Shown here in pieces: positions 35,103 to 46,447 of a stretch of 64,000 nt of DNA (position 1 is its first letter; the number at the start of each line of letters is the position of its first letter). Both the position numbers and the translations under genes were made by a program. Source of the stretch: Dysidea avara (taxonomy: Eukaryota; Porifera; Demospongiae; Dictyoceratida; Dysideidae); contig NC_089281.1 in the NCBI RefSeq assembly GCF_963678975.1, positions 29,662,559 through 29,726,558 on the forward strand, read 5' to 3'. The notes under the pieces are model-generated. The model was not told the DNA's origin. It worked only from the letters and a program-made list of their open reading frames with translations, and searched no databases.

Positions 35103-36380
35103 GTAGGGCTGGGACGAATATTGAAATTTACCTTCGAATACTTGCTAATAAAATGTTCGAACATTCGAAGCTTCGGTGTTAGCTTTCAAGTTACAGGTTT
35201 TCTTGTATTTATGCACATCCTTCTTAGGTTTTATCTTTCTAAACCTATTTAATAAGTTTGTAAGCATTTATAACAGACTGGCACACAGTGTAGATCAACA
35301 TACTAGTCAATAAATACTGTAAAAATACCATATTTGGCATTTAGGAACGAGAAATTTTTTGCTGTTTTGAGGCTTTTGAGGTTAACAGATTATATTTTAA
35401 AAATTTAGACCTATATTATGGGGTTGTTTGTAAATCTGCAAAAAAACTCATTATACTCTAATGACATATACCCACAGCCAGAGAAAACATAAATGCATAC
35501 AAATTATTGATTTTACATTAGTTATTACAATTACATTAAGTACCTGTACTTGGTTACCATTACAGTTATAATTAACTATACTACTACTGACAAATTAAGT
35601 GGGAAGAAACAATCACTTTTTATTGTTGATTACAAAATCATCATTAACATCAACCCTCACCTTGTGAGCTACTTCCTGTATGTTGTCAAATATCATGACG
35701 TTTAATTATTTAATATCATCACATACTTTTGGAGTACCACACCCACTGAAAGTCCAAGGACATCAATTAACAGCAACTCAGAGAATTGCCGTATAGCTAG
35801 CTACATATCTACCACTTCCTATGCCGGCCATGTCATCACTGCTCTAGGGAACCAATCCCCAGGCTGCACCAACTAATTTTTATAGGCTTTTTTAAAAAGA
35901 ATAAAACACAAGAATACATAAATATAATAGACGTAAAACAAAGTCTATAAATGGCCACTTACGAGGCCCATGCATCTCTGGGGGAGCATATAGATATGGA
36001 GCAACTTCCCCAGATACACATACCATGATCACTGACCTCAACAATGAAGTGCAGCAAAACCATGCACTTTAAAGTACTAGTGTAGGATGAAGCATTGTGG
36101 CGTTTTGAGAAAAGAACATCAGTTAGGTCATGAAGTTCATATATAGCTGCTAGCTAGCTACTGGCATGAGTGGCAGTGAGTCAGTGATTCAATGAGTTCC
36201 AGTCTAAAGCTAGTGGGGACTACTTACAGCAGACTATGGGGCATAAGTTGTCAAGTTGCAGTAGCCCGGGGGGATCGATTTTGGGGGGACAGGTTGTAGT
36301 ATGACAGATCATGTGCACACAACACGCCTTCAGTTCGAATTTGAACTTTTGAAGTGTTTGTTGTAGAGTCACCTTTGCAA
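35103..36380. other. Transposon debris and AT-rich DNA, no gene
   Basis: AGGGCTGGGACGAATATTGA at 35,105 looks like a hAT-type terminus and is followed by TTCGAACATTCGAAGC; no matching right end was located. 35,330-35,460 is a relic of the GCGAAAATTTT MITE family. Nothing else supported. Confidence 0.35.
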
Positions 36381-36386
36381 GTATAG

Positions 36387-36584
36387 GTGAAAGTCATAGA
36401 CAGTACACGCGTAAGTAGCCCATTGGTGCATAGTATACTATCTGTACTACCGATTGGTGACACTAGTAAACGATCTGTAGATCACGTGACAGTAGATCAC
36501 GTGACAAAAGATCACGTGACAAAAGATCACGTGACAATCGCCCCATTTACACGTGATGTGGACATGAGTCGAAGTGATCATTAA
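36387..36584 (+). CDS. Possible 5' exon with DHVTK repeats, doubtful
   Basis: A 65-codon ATG-to-TAA frame holds four DHVT units, which are the translation of the 15-bp tandem at 36,479-36,537. It lies 80 bases upstream of the DEATH-domain pseudo-exon. No donor or Kozak-like support, so the tandem may be regulatory rather than coding. Confidence 0.2.
   Translation: MKVIDSTRVSSPLVHSILSVLPIGDTSKRSVDHVTVDHVTKDHVTKDHVTIAPFTRDVDMSRSDH
36479..36537. promoter_or_regulatory. Four E-boxes at exact 15-bp spacing
   Basis: GATCACGTGACA occurs four times, with CACGTG at 36,483, 36,498, 36,513 and 36,528. Each is embedded in TCACGTGA, the palindrome preferred by MITF/TFE/USF-type bHLH-zip factors in animals. 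The cluster lies about 130-180 bases upstream of the NLR DEATH exon. A role as a promoter element of that locus is inferred from position. Confidence 0.45.
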
Positions 36585-36664
36585 GGACTAAATCAGTTTA
36601 AAACACCTGATAAGGGTATTGTTATCTCCATTTATATATAGTATACGGTATCCGCATACTACAG

Positions 36665-36943
36665 CTACCAGTACTCCACTACTGAAGGATCTTCGTAAAC
36701 CACATTACTCCAAAATTAATTATGCTGCTTGTTGGAGAGTGATAGGAACACTACTGGGTCTACCCAGTGGAACACTTGACATCTTAAAATATGATAATCG
36801 TGATAAATCCAGGCCTTGTTGTGATGCCATGTTGGAGGAGTGGCCGGCTTGGAGTGGACCTCTCTGCTAGTTGGGGGAAGTTGTTTAAAGTGATTGAGTC
36901 ACCTGCAGTGTCCAATGATCAAGCTCATGATAAAAGTGATTAG
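36665..36943 (+). pseudogene. DEATH-domain exon of an NLR-type receptor, frameshifted
   Basis: After a CTACAG acceptor the frame reads LKDLRKPHYSKINYAACWRV, then IGTLLGLPSGTLDILKYD and CCDAMLEEW, then PAWSGPLC and a stop. One base out of frame the expected end continues: ASWGKLFKVIESPAV to SDQAHDKSD-like text and TAG at 36,941. Helix pattern, the W of helix 1 and the closing W-x-x-L-x-x-[AV] motif identify a death-fold domain as found at the N terminus of sponge NLR proteins. The single frameshift makes it a pseudo-exon, probably part of the same dead gene as the NACHT block at 40.0 kb. Confidence 0.65.
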
Positions 36944-36950
36944 CTATATT

Positions 36951-36986
36951 TGTGTGTGCGTGTGCGCGCGCGCGTGTGTGTGTGTA
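36951..36986. repeat. Alternating GT/GC tract
   Basis: GTGTGTGCGTGTGCGCGCGC with flanking GTGTGT is strictly alternating purine-pyrimidine and could adopt Z-DNA under supercoiling. It starts eight bases after the DEATH exon stop. Confidence 0.6.
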
Positions 36987-37397
36987 TAAGATGTCTAGGT
37001 GAGTAATTGTATTACACTTTGCATAAGCGTCACACAAGCCTGAAGAAGGAACATGTACTCATAACAAATAATGTTTTTAACATATAATAAGAAAGTAGTA
37101 GAGCCTTAAATATAATGTACTGTTGGTACAAAGTTAATGCAATAGTATAGCAGTCCATTAGCCTTACTGCTAGCTACTGCCTCAGTATTAAATCAAATAA
37201 TAGTTCATAACCGCGGCAATGCCATCAACAACTAATTGGACAAACATTGTTGAACGGTGTAACCAGACATAACACAACACTCACGTCCCACGTACATAAT
37301 GTGACTCTGCTACATGATTGTAAGCACTTATGGTTTGCTTCACTGTTTGATATCATAACAAAAGTAATATAGCATATACTTAGTATTTGCTACAAGG

Positions 37398-38333
37398 TAG
37401 GGGTGAAATGAATATCAAATTTGTGACGAATAAACTATCTAATTCCACAATCAAAATCAGCTAGACTTGAGTTGTCTGGTTTTGCTGGCTGCTTTTCCCA
37501 AGCCCAGTGGCAATCTGTACGTGTGGTGTGGGGCCTTAATGGAGCTCTGGTCAGCCTGGGGATGACTGAATGTGGCTGTACAGCTCTGTGGTGTTGAATA
37601 AGTACCTCTGCTGTGACTTTCCTTTCATTTTAGCCAGTTTTGAGACCTCAATGGCCCAAAACTTGGCCTAATTCATCCTTTGGCCTTCCTTTTCAAGTTT
37701 AGAACACCATCTTTCCCGTCTTCCAGGGCCCCCATCTTCCACCCAATTTGCAGCTCGCCTGATACAGTCAACCTCGGTTTAAAAACTATCTAAAATGGTG
37801 GGAAACTTAGTTGTTGGCTACTTGCACAGTGGATGCTCTGGAAGGTAAGGAATTGGTGTAAAACGTCTGAAAATTTGATACACATAGCTTCAACCATTGG
37901 CGAGCTACAACACACTAAATACTTAAAACCGGCATTTCTCGATACTTTTAAGTAGGCGATAAGCCCAGTTTTCCCAGACTAGGTCACATTTTAAGAATCC
38001 AATATTTTTCTAATTAACAAATGAATTTAACAAATTATTCTTTTAAAATTTTCTGTACAACTATAGGTGCTCAAAAAGGGACAAAATCACTGATTGCTAC
38101 TACATCCTATTATGAAAAGTCCTGTAAATGCATGTGGTTGTCTTTAAACAGTTTTAAAATGACTTTTCAGTTTTTGAAGCTTTTCAAGATTAAATGTGTA
38201 ATTGTCTGATTGTTTTGAAGCTTTTCAAGATTAAATGTGTAATTGTCTGATTAACAAATATTAAATAAATAATGAATATTTCTTAACGAACAAATAACGA
38301 ATATTCGTACTATTCTTTTCAGCCTTACTACGA
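37398..38333. mobile_element. hAT-like non-autonomous element, tentative
   Basis: TAGGGGTGAAATGAATATCA at the left and TATTCTTTTCAGCCTTACTA at the right are imperfect inverted ends, with AACGAATATTCG words inside. The interior 37,470-37,770 is GC-richer and non-coding. A perfect 41-bp tandem duplication lies within it at 38,171-38,252. Confidence 0.35.
38171..38252. repeat. Perfect 41-bp tandem duplication
   Basis: TTTTGAAGCTTTTCAAGATT and the following 21 bases up to GTCTGATT occur twice in direct succession without a mismatch, indicating a recent slip or unequal exchange. Confidence 0.85.
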
Positions 38334-39537
38334 GGGGATCTAAGCAGTGATGAAATGGAGCGCATCCCATTACAACCCAACTGGGTATGATATCTGAACA
38401 TAAAATATAAGTTATAGTGGCTGTGTTCACCATGAAGCTCGCTACAAGTGCCGGATGAGTCACTTGTGCCCACATCACCATACAACCCACCTGGGTATAT
38501 ATGAAACCTGCATGGACACAATTAAGTTGTTGGTTTTATCATGTACCACGGTAGTGGTACATAATAGGGATCAGGCAGAAATTTTTCAAAACACTCTAAT
38601 AGAACGCACGCCAAAAGCAGCCTTCCGGGCTTTAGATTTTATTTCTAAAACATTCTAGACCTTTCTTTTGTGTTTACAACACTAGCCAACAAGTATTAAA
38701 AGTAAGGGAAATGGTTTTAGGTGTTTTTTAAAATTTTGAAAATGGTTAGATTCTCCATCTTCTTTCTTTCTTCTTTCTTGTTTCGCGCGCCTACAGCTCG
38801 TAGGAAGTAGATATCAGCCCTAAAAACGTATGGCGTATTTAAAAAACATTCGTACCCAGGTCTGTGTGGTATTAAAATCTTCCCTCTCTAATGCGATTGC
38901 GAGATATAGAGCAAGAATCACTCTTCGAGACGCCATTCGATCGAGAAGCCATACAGATGATAATATAGAATTGTTTAAAATTCCATTGCTTTAGCTCACA
39001 GGACTAAAATGCATCAAGTTGTATCACACTAAACATTAAACATAACTATTGTTCACTGAAACTCGGGTTTTAGACTTCCTTCATTACGAGACAATGAAGG
39101 GGGTGTGGCCGCACCTCGTCACTTAAACTATTACTGTACGCCTTTCGTGTATACTTTCTATTATATTCTTCAGCTGTTTACCAGCTAAGAGTCGACATAA
39201 CAAGGCTTGTAAGCTATTGGAACACACTGGTAAATTTCGAATTGAAAAGGGGTGTGTCCCTTCCGTACGCGATTGAAAAATAAAAAGCGGGATACTCCGT
39301 ATACTCAGCACTTTAATTGGAGTCGACCACGTTTTGTCAAGCGTGTGTTTTACTCGTGTTGAGGAAGAGGAAGAGGACAATGATTAAACTTAATTATGTA
39401 ATTGTTTATTAAACTTATTTATGTAATTGTTTATTGCCAGTTGATATTACAATGGGTTTCTTTATTAAACAATCATGTACTGTTGAATGTATATTTAAGA
39501 AGTAGTCCATGTGCATGGACATGAAAAAAATCATGAA
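38334..39537. other. Gene-free interval with a GC-richer patch
   Basis: 39,060-39,390 is richer in CG dinucleotides and contains GGGGGTGTGGCC and GTGTGTCCCTTCCGTACGC, resembling the promoter-like text at 27.0 kb. Frames on both strands are open for about 85 codons but unrecognised. A single CTCTAATAGAA motif occurs at 38,594. Confidence 0.3.
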
Positions 39538-39922
39538 ACTAGTGGGGCAAAAAAATTATTAATTTTCAACAAGTAGAATAGGGATCAAAGATTTGATTTT
39601 GAAAAAAACTGCGTAAACAAGAAGTAATAGGGATGATAATCCACAAAATTCTATGCATCATCAGTTCAAAGCAAGTTATTTGAATAGTGTACACTCAATT
39701 TGCGATTCCTATTTCAACATTTTAACAAAATTTAACCACAAGTTGAAATAGGAATCGCAAATTGAGTGTACACTATTCAAATAACTTGCTTTGAACTGAT
39801 GATGCATAGAATTTTGTGGATTATCATCCCTATTACTTCTTGTTTACGCAGTTTTTTTCAAAATCAAATCTTTGATCCCTATTCTACTTGTTGAAAATTA
39901 ATAATTTTTTTGCCCCACTAGT
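39538..39922. mobile_element. Perfect inverted repeat, 181-bp arms, ACTAGT ends
   Basis: Bases 39,538-39,718 and 39,742-39,922 are reverse complements with no mismatch that I can find; the loop is 23 bases. The arms begin ACTAGTGGGGCAAAAAAATT and end TGCGATTCCTATTTCAAC. No coding capacity. It belongs with the fold-back elements at 26,557 and 33,963 by its ends and the AGGGATCAAAG word. Transcription through it would give a fully paired hairpin RNA. Confidence 0.9.
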
Positions 39923-40006
39923 TATCATATATATTCACAGGGTATCCACGCAGATTGACTTTTTTTATATGTATATGGAGTTGAATAGAACCAGCATCTA
40001 GCTATT

Positions 40007-42360
40007 GTGTTTTCTTCACCAACTATAGTGACCTCCAAACCTGATATGGACAAGTCAATGGTCACTGATCAAGGTAGAGCGGACACATTATTGTGTGCTC
40101 CATTTTATGTGTTGTTGATAGGAGTCTCCATATTGTCTGACAGGGTGAGACAGCTTAATATACAAACACGGTTTGCTGTTGATGAAGATGCTTGACCTCC
40201 TTATCAGCCACAAGATTTTATTCCACTTGTATTAATTCACCACGAAAGTCAAAACAATTTCAAACAGGAGCAGCATTTAGCAAGATCTATCCAATCAGGT
40301 AGACTTTTTAAGCATTGCCCACAGAACAGCCATCAGTCATTGAGAGAAACACTTAGCAACAGTAGGACAACTAAACAGCTAGTTGATATCTTAGCTCCAC
40401 TACAAGATAGTGATGATACACAATTTATTTTAGTTGAAGGATTGCCTGGCATAGGAAAGTCATTACTTTTACAAGATATTGCTTACAATTGGGCTAAAGG
40501 AAATTGTTACAAAGATTCAAATTAGTTCTCCTTATCTAATTGCGTAACCCATGCAGCTGTGCAGCAGGTGTCACTTGTTGCTGATCTCTTCCAGTTGGTC
40601 TGTGAAGGAGACACAGATGCCACAGAAATTACCATGGCATGTAGATGCCTCTTTAAAAATATGTTGTTTTTCTTTTTGACGGCTTTGATGAATTTCCAAA
40701 ACATCTACAGAAAGATAGTTTACTCACTAGCATACTGAAGCGTAAAGTGCTACCTCATTGTGGCTTGATAGTGTCATCTCGTCCACACGCTTCTGTGAGA
40801 CTCCGACAGCAAGCAACTGTAAGGGTTGACATCTTGGGCTTTGCTGAAGAAGAACGAAAGCTGTACATTGAACAGTCCATGAAAGGAAAGCCACATGCTG
40901 TATCAGAGCTCACTGAATATCTTAAAGGTAATCTGACTATCAATAGCCTGTGTTTCATCCCCTTCAACATGGTGATCTTGATATATCTATATATGAACAG
41001 GGAATTCCCCTTCCTAACAATTCTACACAGCTCTACAATCACTTAATTTGTCTTACCATCTGTCGACATCTTGCCAAGTCTGGTCGATGTCTTGATAACA
41101 CCATCACTAATCTAGCCCAACTCCCTGAACCTTATAATAGAATAATCCAGCAGCTGTCTAAGTTAGCCCTCGAGGGTATTAAAAACAACAAGTTGATCTT
41201 TACCTTAAAGCAGCTTGTCCTGATATCACTGCCATTCCTGGGGCAGTCAATGGCTTAGGTCTTCTGAAGGCTGTTCAGCACTTCAGTTGGGCTTGCTGGA
41301 AAAACAATGACATTTAACTTTGTGCACTTTTCTATTCAAGAGTACTTGGCTGCTTACAATGTCACTCAGCTTCCACCAGATGAAGAACTGCAAGTGCTTA
41401 AAACAAAGTTTTGGTCCCATCTTTATTCTAACATGTTTGCAATTTACATATCAATTACCAATGGACAACAATCTGCTTTTAAACATTTTCTCTCTGACGG
41501 AGATGACACTATCACCATTTCGGATATATTTTAAGGGATCAATTGAAATGTCTTCTCTTGTTTCACTCCTTTCATGAGGCCAGGGATGAAGTGATGTGCA
41601 CTTCTATACAAAATGCACAAATCTTCAATGATAAAGCAACCACACTTAGTACTGCTAGCCTATCACCTTATGATATTGAGTGTATCACACTGTTTCTTTC
41701 CTGCTCACCTCACAAAGAGTGGAAGAATCTTAACTTGCAATGGTGCTACATCCAAGATCATGGTCTTTGCGTGCTGCATCGTAATCTGACATACAGTGAT
41801 GTCACTATTAGAGTGTTGAACTTGTCATTTACTGGCCTTACTAGATCATCTGCATCCTCCATCAGTGACCTCATTATCCACTGTAGAGTGGGAATATTGT
41901 TGATTACTGGCAACCACACCATTGGAGAAGACCCTGCTCTCTACAACATGCTACCTCCTCTAGGCTAGTAAGACTGGAAATATTAGGTACCAATTTATCA
42001 ACTTCTTCAGCCATTACCCTCTTCACTGCACTAGTAAAGGGTAATAAACTGCAGTGGCTCATCATTACCTACAATCCGATCACTGATGAAGGTTGTGATG
42101 TCATTGCTACTTCACTCAAGCACAACACACCTCTAGTAGGGCTTTACATGCATGATTAACAACAAGATTAGTGTGGAAGCTGCTCAGCATCTACTACAAG
42201 CCCTCCAGTACAATGATACATTACAAGAGCTAGAATTACCCCATTACACTGAAGATATTGAAAAGAGGATTAAATCACTACAAAAAGAAATTAAGAATAG
42301 AGAGGAGAATGTCAAATACAACTGCACATTAAATTTTGTTCACATTTGTAGCTTTTCTTA
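40007..42360 (+). pseudogene. NACHT-LRR block of an NLR immune receptor, multiply broken
   Basis: Successive frames spell a sponge-type NLR. From 40,200: PPYQPQDFIPLVLIHHESQN; P-loop FILVEGLPGIGKSLLLQD at about 40,430; Walker B FLFDGFDEFP at about 40,670; sensor-1 GLIVSSRPHASVRLR at 40,760; then SLCFIPFNMVIL, CRHLAKSG and NFVHFSIQEYLAAYNV. LRR text follows (LNLQWCYIQDHGL, LQWLIITYNPITDEG, LQELELP) to a stop at 42,358. The frame is broken by TGA at 40,193, by a TAA and shift near 40,525-40,545, by shifts near 40,670 and 40,990, by further shifts near 41,205-41,310, and near 41,530 and 42,150. Intact relatives sense cytosolic ligands and oligomerise through NACHT ATPase activity. Here at least six lesions exclude a product. 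No ordinary intron explains them, because the homology runs straight through each break. Confidence 0.85.
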
Positions 42361-42902
42361 GATTTACTTTTATTGTGTATAAGACTGAACTTTTTATTGG
42401 CTGTTAGCTATATCAATTGTGAACTTATTAAACATTCAGGGGTCTTATATTTTAGTATTATAATTTTGGATTCCTTGATGAGTGATGAAACAGGTTAAAC
42501 TGATTCTAATTGAATGATTCATTAAATTAATTTATAATAGAATCCGTCTGTTTCAATTGAAGCTGAAATTCTAATTGTGTTTAAGCCCACAGCCAACATG
42601 TTCCTCACTCAATGACAACTGTTGAGAGAGAGAGAGAGCTGCTTGTTGGATAGTTGGGGACATAACAGTTACACAACACATGCAACAATGCTATCACACA
42701 CTAGTCACTATATCAACAATATCTCCTACAGCTCTGTGGAGTGCATGTGGACATGCATGCAATGGTCATTATCTGTTACTGTGGATGTTTTAATTGACTA
42801 CATGTTGTTGGCAATTGATTCTGTGCACATAAAGCAGTCAAGTTAAAATATCACTATAATAATTATGTTCTTTGCTAATGTATATAATTGAGCATTCCCT
42901 GA
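42361..42902. other. 3' flank of the NLR relic, no gene
   Basis: AT-rich with AATAAA-like words and a short GA run at 42,626-42,640. The 74-codon frame at 42,622 is not protein-like. Confidence 0.4.
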
Positions 42903-43500
42903 TTGATTGATTGCTTATTGCCTTATTATGTATCTCTAAACAGTCAAACAAGCCACTCTTCCCTGCCAGAGGGACATACAATAACATAAATTACAACAAA
43001 CTTACATATGAGATACTACAAAGACAATAAACACAGCAAAAGGTGAGCAGTTAACTATATACAACACATAATTATTACAAACCAAACTAATTAAAATTTA
43101 ATAAATCAGTCATTTTCCAAAAGATGCTGTAACATTCGCTTCTTAAACTGTTAAAGCCATAATAACTGTTTGGTTGCATAAAGATAAAAGATGGTAAATT
43201 GTTCCACCAGTAGGTCCCTTTTGAACAAAAAAATTCTGTGTAAATGAAAATCGAGCAAAATGAGGGGTAGTTCTGGTGCCATAGTGTGATTATCTGCCAA
43301 ATTGAATTGGTGGACTCAATAATATAGTATTTTCCATGTCACTATGATAATGGCGGCATAACATAAGCAACAATGGTATATTGGATCAGTGATTGGACAG
43401 AAAGCCACCCAAGGCTCCTCCACAGAGTACTTACATGGTTAGTTCTGTCTTTTAAAATCAACAACTCCTTTCTACCACCTGTATAATTATGTCCATTATA
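42903..43500 (-). mobile_element. LINE 3' portion with (GATT)n tail, minus strand
   Basis: TGATTGATTGATTGC at the left is the reverse complement of an (AATC)n 3' tail, next to GCCACTCTTCCCTGCCAGAG, comparable to the hairpin of the 8.3-kb LINE end. Upstream (higher coordinates) is diverged, stop-ridden text with GGGTAGTTCTGGTGCCATAG. Confidence 0.45.
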
Positions 43501-43873
43501 GTGGAACTATAAAACATAATCACCCTTAGAAAATGACACATTTATTTAGCCTATCTTTCATATCAGTTTTCGCTGTCACTATCTGCATACTGTGGAGTAT
43601 ACAGGCTAATTGGAAGTATAATGATGGCAGGTGTTTCCAACAATGAATATAATTTGTTCTATAGTTGAATGACTCTTTTATTACAGAGTATTTTAAAGTA
43701 ATTGTTGGTGGCTTATATTGGGATATATTAAAAACTTGGATGCCATCAAGGGTGAATTTAGGGAGTGTTTGCAATCATTTACTCTAGGAAGTTTGAAGAA
43801 GCTACAGGTGATGTATAACAAGAGCAAAATTCCAATGAAAGGGTCTCAAAGAGTAAAACACTCAAATTAAAGT

Positions 43874-43915
43874 TGAGTATCCTAATAGAACATTAAAATA
43901 CTCTAATAGACCATT
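43874..43915. repeat. Paired CTCTAATAGA motif, spacing 21
   Basis: GAGTATCCTAATAGAACATT followed 21 bases on by ATACTCTAATAGACCATT. It stands outside any element I can delimit, just left of the hAT-like unit at 43,990. Confidence 0.6.
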
Positions 43916-43989
43916 TTACAGGTTTTGATTAAAGTTGGCTAGTATGAGCATCGTGAGCACTGAACTTTAACTATCTCAGAACCCCTCAA

Positions 43990-45323
43990 TAGGGACCCGC
44001 CGATTATGCTCATAATTTTACCTATTATGCTACGTTGCACTGCTCAAAAATTTACCTATTATGCTTAAATATATGCTCAATACTTACCCATGCATTATGC
44101 TCAAATTATGCCCAATTATTTATGCTTCAGTTCCCATGCTCTAGTAATAATTTCCAATTTATGGATAAATAGCTAATAAGTGGCTGAAGCACAAACTTAA
44201 TTGTCAAAATGTATATCACAGAAAAGATCGATATATAATAGAACAGTCAGTTATATGATTGTTCTATTAGAGTTACTGACTGTTCTATTAGAGTATATCG
44301 ATCTTTTTGTGATAGCTATTTTGATAAGCAAGAATTCATACTATTACACAAATATTCTACCTATTATGCTAGCATTATGCCCATGCTTTCAGACACCTGT
44401 TATATGCAGGGGCGGATCCAGGGGGGGGGGGGGGCTTTGGGGGCTGAAGCCCCCCCTTCATATTTAGGCTTTACTTGCATGATCAATATGCTGAGTATTA
44501 TAATGAAATTTTGTCTTAGCATAATTATATGATCACTAATAATACAAGTACTCATAAAACCACCTTTCCATGGTATTATTAGTGGATTTATGCTAAAGTT
44601 TATGCAACAAGGACCCGGATCAGCATTGGAGGTGTACAAGATCGAGATACTCTAATAGAGCAGTCAGCTAATTACTCTAATAGAACATTCACTGGAAACA
44701 TGTAGTTGGTTCTGTTATGGAACTTTCCAAATCTGCCTGCACCTATACATGCAATGAAGTGCATTGGTCTGTTTAAAGGGCTTCATTCATCTACTTGTGT
44801 AGTTAATATGTATGGCAATACTTAATTCAGGTACACAATTTCCATTGAAAATGCTGCCAGATTCAATCTTGTATTGTTCAAATTTCAAAATTTTCCACTT
44901 TCAACATTATTATTCTAACATACGCCTATTCAGTGTTGTGCAATTGTGAGAGGGGTGCATCATGTACTTGGTTGTCTGTACCTACCCAAACTTTTCCATT
45001 AGCAAAATGCTTCAGAGAGCCATACCTATAATCTAAAGGCAGTATATAAAATATCTACAGGCAGGAAATATTATGAATTTTATGTGGAAATGTCTCCAAA
45101 TTGCAGTATTTTAGCATCTACTTTTCAAACTTTTCCTGGGGGGGGGGGGGGGCATACCCCCAGACCCCCCTAGTTCCAGCATGCTTTGCATGCTGGGAAG
45201 TGTGCTTTGCACACCTCTACCCAAGAGATTAGTACCTTGAGTTAGCCCCCCCCCCCCCTTTATAAATCCTAGATCCGCCCCTGATATGCTCATTATTATG
45301 CCAGCATAATCGGCGGGTCCCTA
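43990..45323. mobile_element. hAT-like element, 8-bp target duplication, with nested insertion
   Basis: TAGGGACCCGCCGATTATGC and GCATAATCGGCGGGTCCCTA are perfect 20-base inverted ends. CCCCTCAA abuts both sides (43,982-43,989 and 45,324-45,331), an 8-bp duplication typical of hAT. Many TTATGCTCA words fill the arms. A second element is nested at 44,407-45,283. At 44,226-44,310 the CTCTAATAGA motif occurs in both orientations, forming its own palindrome. Non-autonomous. Confidence 0.85.
44407..45283. mobile_element. CAGGGGCGGATC-family element, 877 bp, nested
   Basis: CAGGGGCGGATCCAGG at the left, CTAGATCCGCCCCTG at the right, ATATG on both flanks (5-bp duplication). It is the inverted counterpart of 53,507-54,322 over almost its whole length. 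It carries the paired CTCTAATAGAG motif at 44,649 and 44,674 and G/C homopolymers near both ends. Terminal sequence plus 5-bp duplication suggest the hAT5 group (inference). Confidence 0.85.
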
Positions 45324-45331
45324 CCCCTCAA

Positions 45332-46447
45332 CATATGTGGGCTCAGCTAGCTACCCACAATCATTTACCTTGGCCTTGGAAATTAAGTTTGTGGATAGCC
45401 TTGCCCACATCGTTCTCAGGTCTCTAGCCAATACTGCAAAAACTACAAATTCATTAGTTGGCTTCCAATCTAATAATTCTATACTGAAGGCATAATTTAT
45501 ATTTCAAAAGGATTAGTCTCTCGAGTCAATAGTGTTTGCAGACCAGTTTTCTGTCTTAGATCAGTGAACTGCGCATGCATATACATACTCACACACTGGT
45601 TACTTTAACTGTTACTATCTTTAACACTTTCTTCTCTTAGATATATTCAAACCATTTTTAAAGCCAGTTGTGGAGTGGATATAGGATTTCACAAAGATGG
45701 GTGCTAAACTCTTTGTAGTATAGCAGGCTTGTAAAATTATCCAGTATAGCTACCTCTCCAGGTGCATGAATGTATATAAACATGATCCCAAATAATGCAA
45801 CTGCTATAATTTATCATGTTCAACTGTCCTGATTTACTGAGTCTGTTTATGTACTACTTTGGGACCTTAACTACAAGTCTATAAGTCTTTGAGTTATGTA
45901 TAGGGTCCTAAGTGTGCACATAACAAGTTCCACTGTAGAGCAATCACAACGATGCACTACTGTGTTGTGAACATATAATTTTGTCTGAGCTATATATATT
46001 AGGATGCCAGTTAGCCCCAAGGTGTCCTTAATGCACAAGGTTTACGCTATACTGCTAATAAGTGTAGTCATGATTTTACAAAACAGTTTTTTGAATTTTA
46101 AATGATTGAAAAAGTATTTAGTGTTCCACGTTTCCAACTATATACAGTGCCAGCAACAGAAATGTACAAGTTGATTTTCTACACTAGCAATTTTCTCTGC
46201 TCTCAAGAAATGGTCCCTGTAATTTGTACTGCTCCTCTATCCTTAATATATGGACAAAACAGAGTACATAAGTGAAATTGATATAGAAAGCAGCCATGAA
46301 TGTTCAGTTTAACATAACATTATCAACTAATAGTTAAATAGTTGTATAGATTGGTGTAAAACCCATTGTGTTATTGAAAGACCTTTCCCTTAAAAAGTAA
46401 ACTAGCATAAGTATAGTTGACAAATTTCAAATATGAAGTATTATAAT
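45332..46447. other. Gene-free interval
   Basis: No exon or element ends recognised. The text 46,380-46,440, read on the minus strand, may be decayed continuation of the ADAM copy (TATGCTAGTTTACTTTTTAA against the exon at 59,020), but this is weak. Confidence 0.35.

Noticed and set aside
40340-41968. Separate small genes in the NACHT region
   Set aside because: The short frames are consecutive pieces of one NLR sequence separated by frameshifts.
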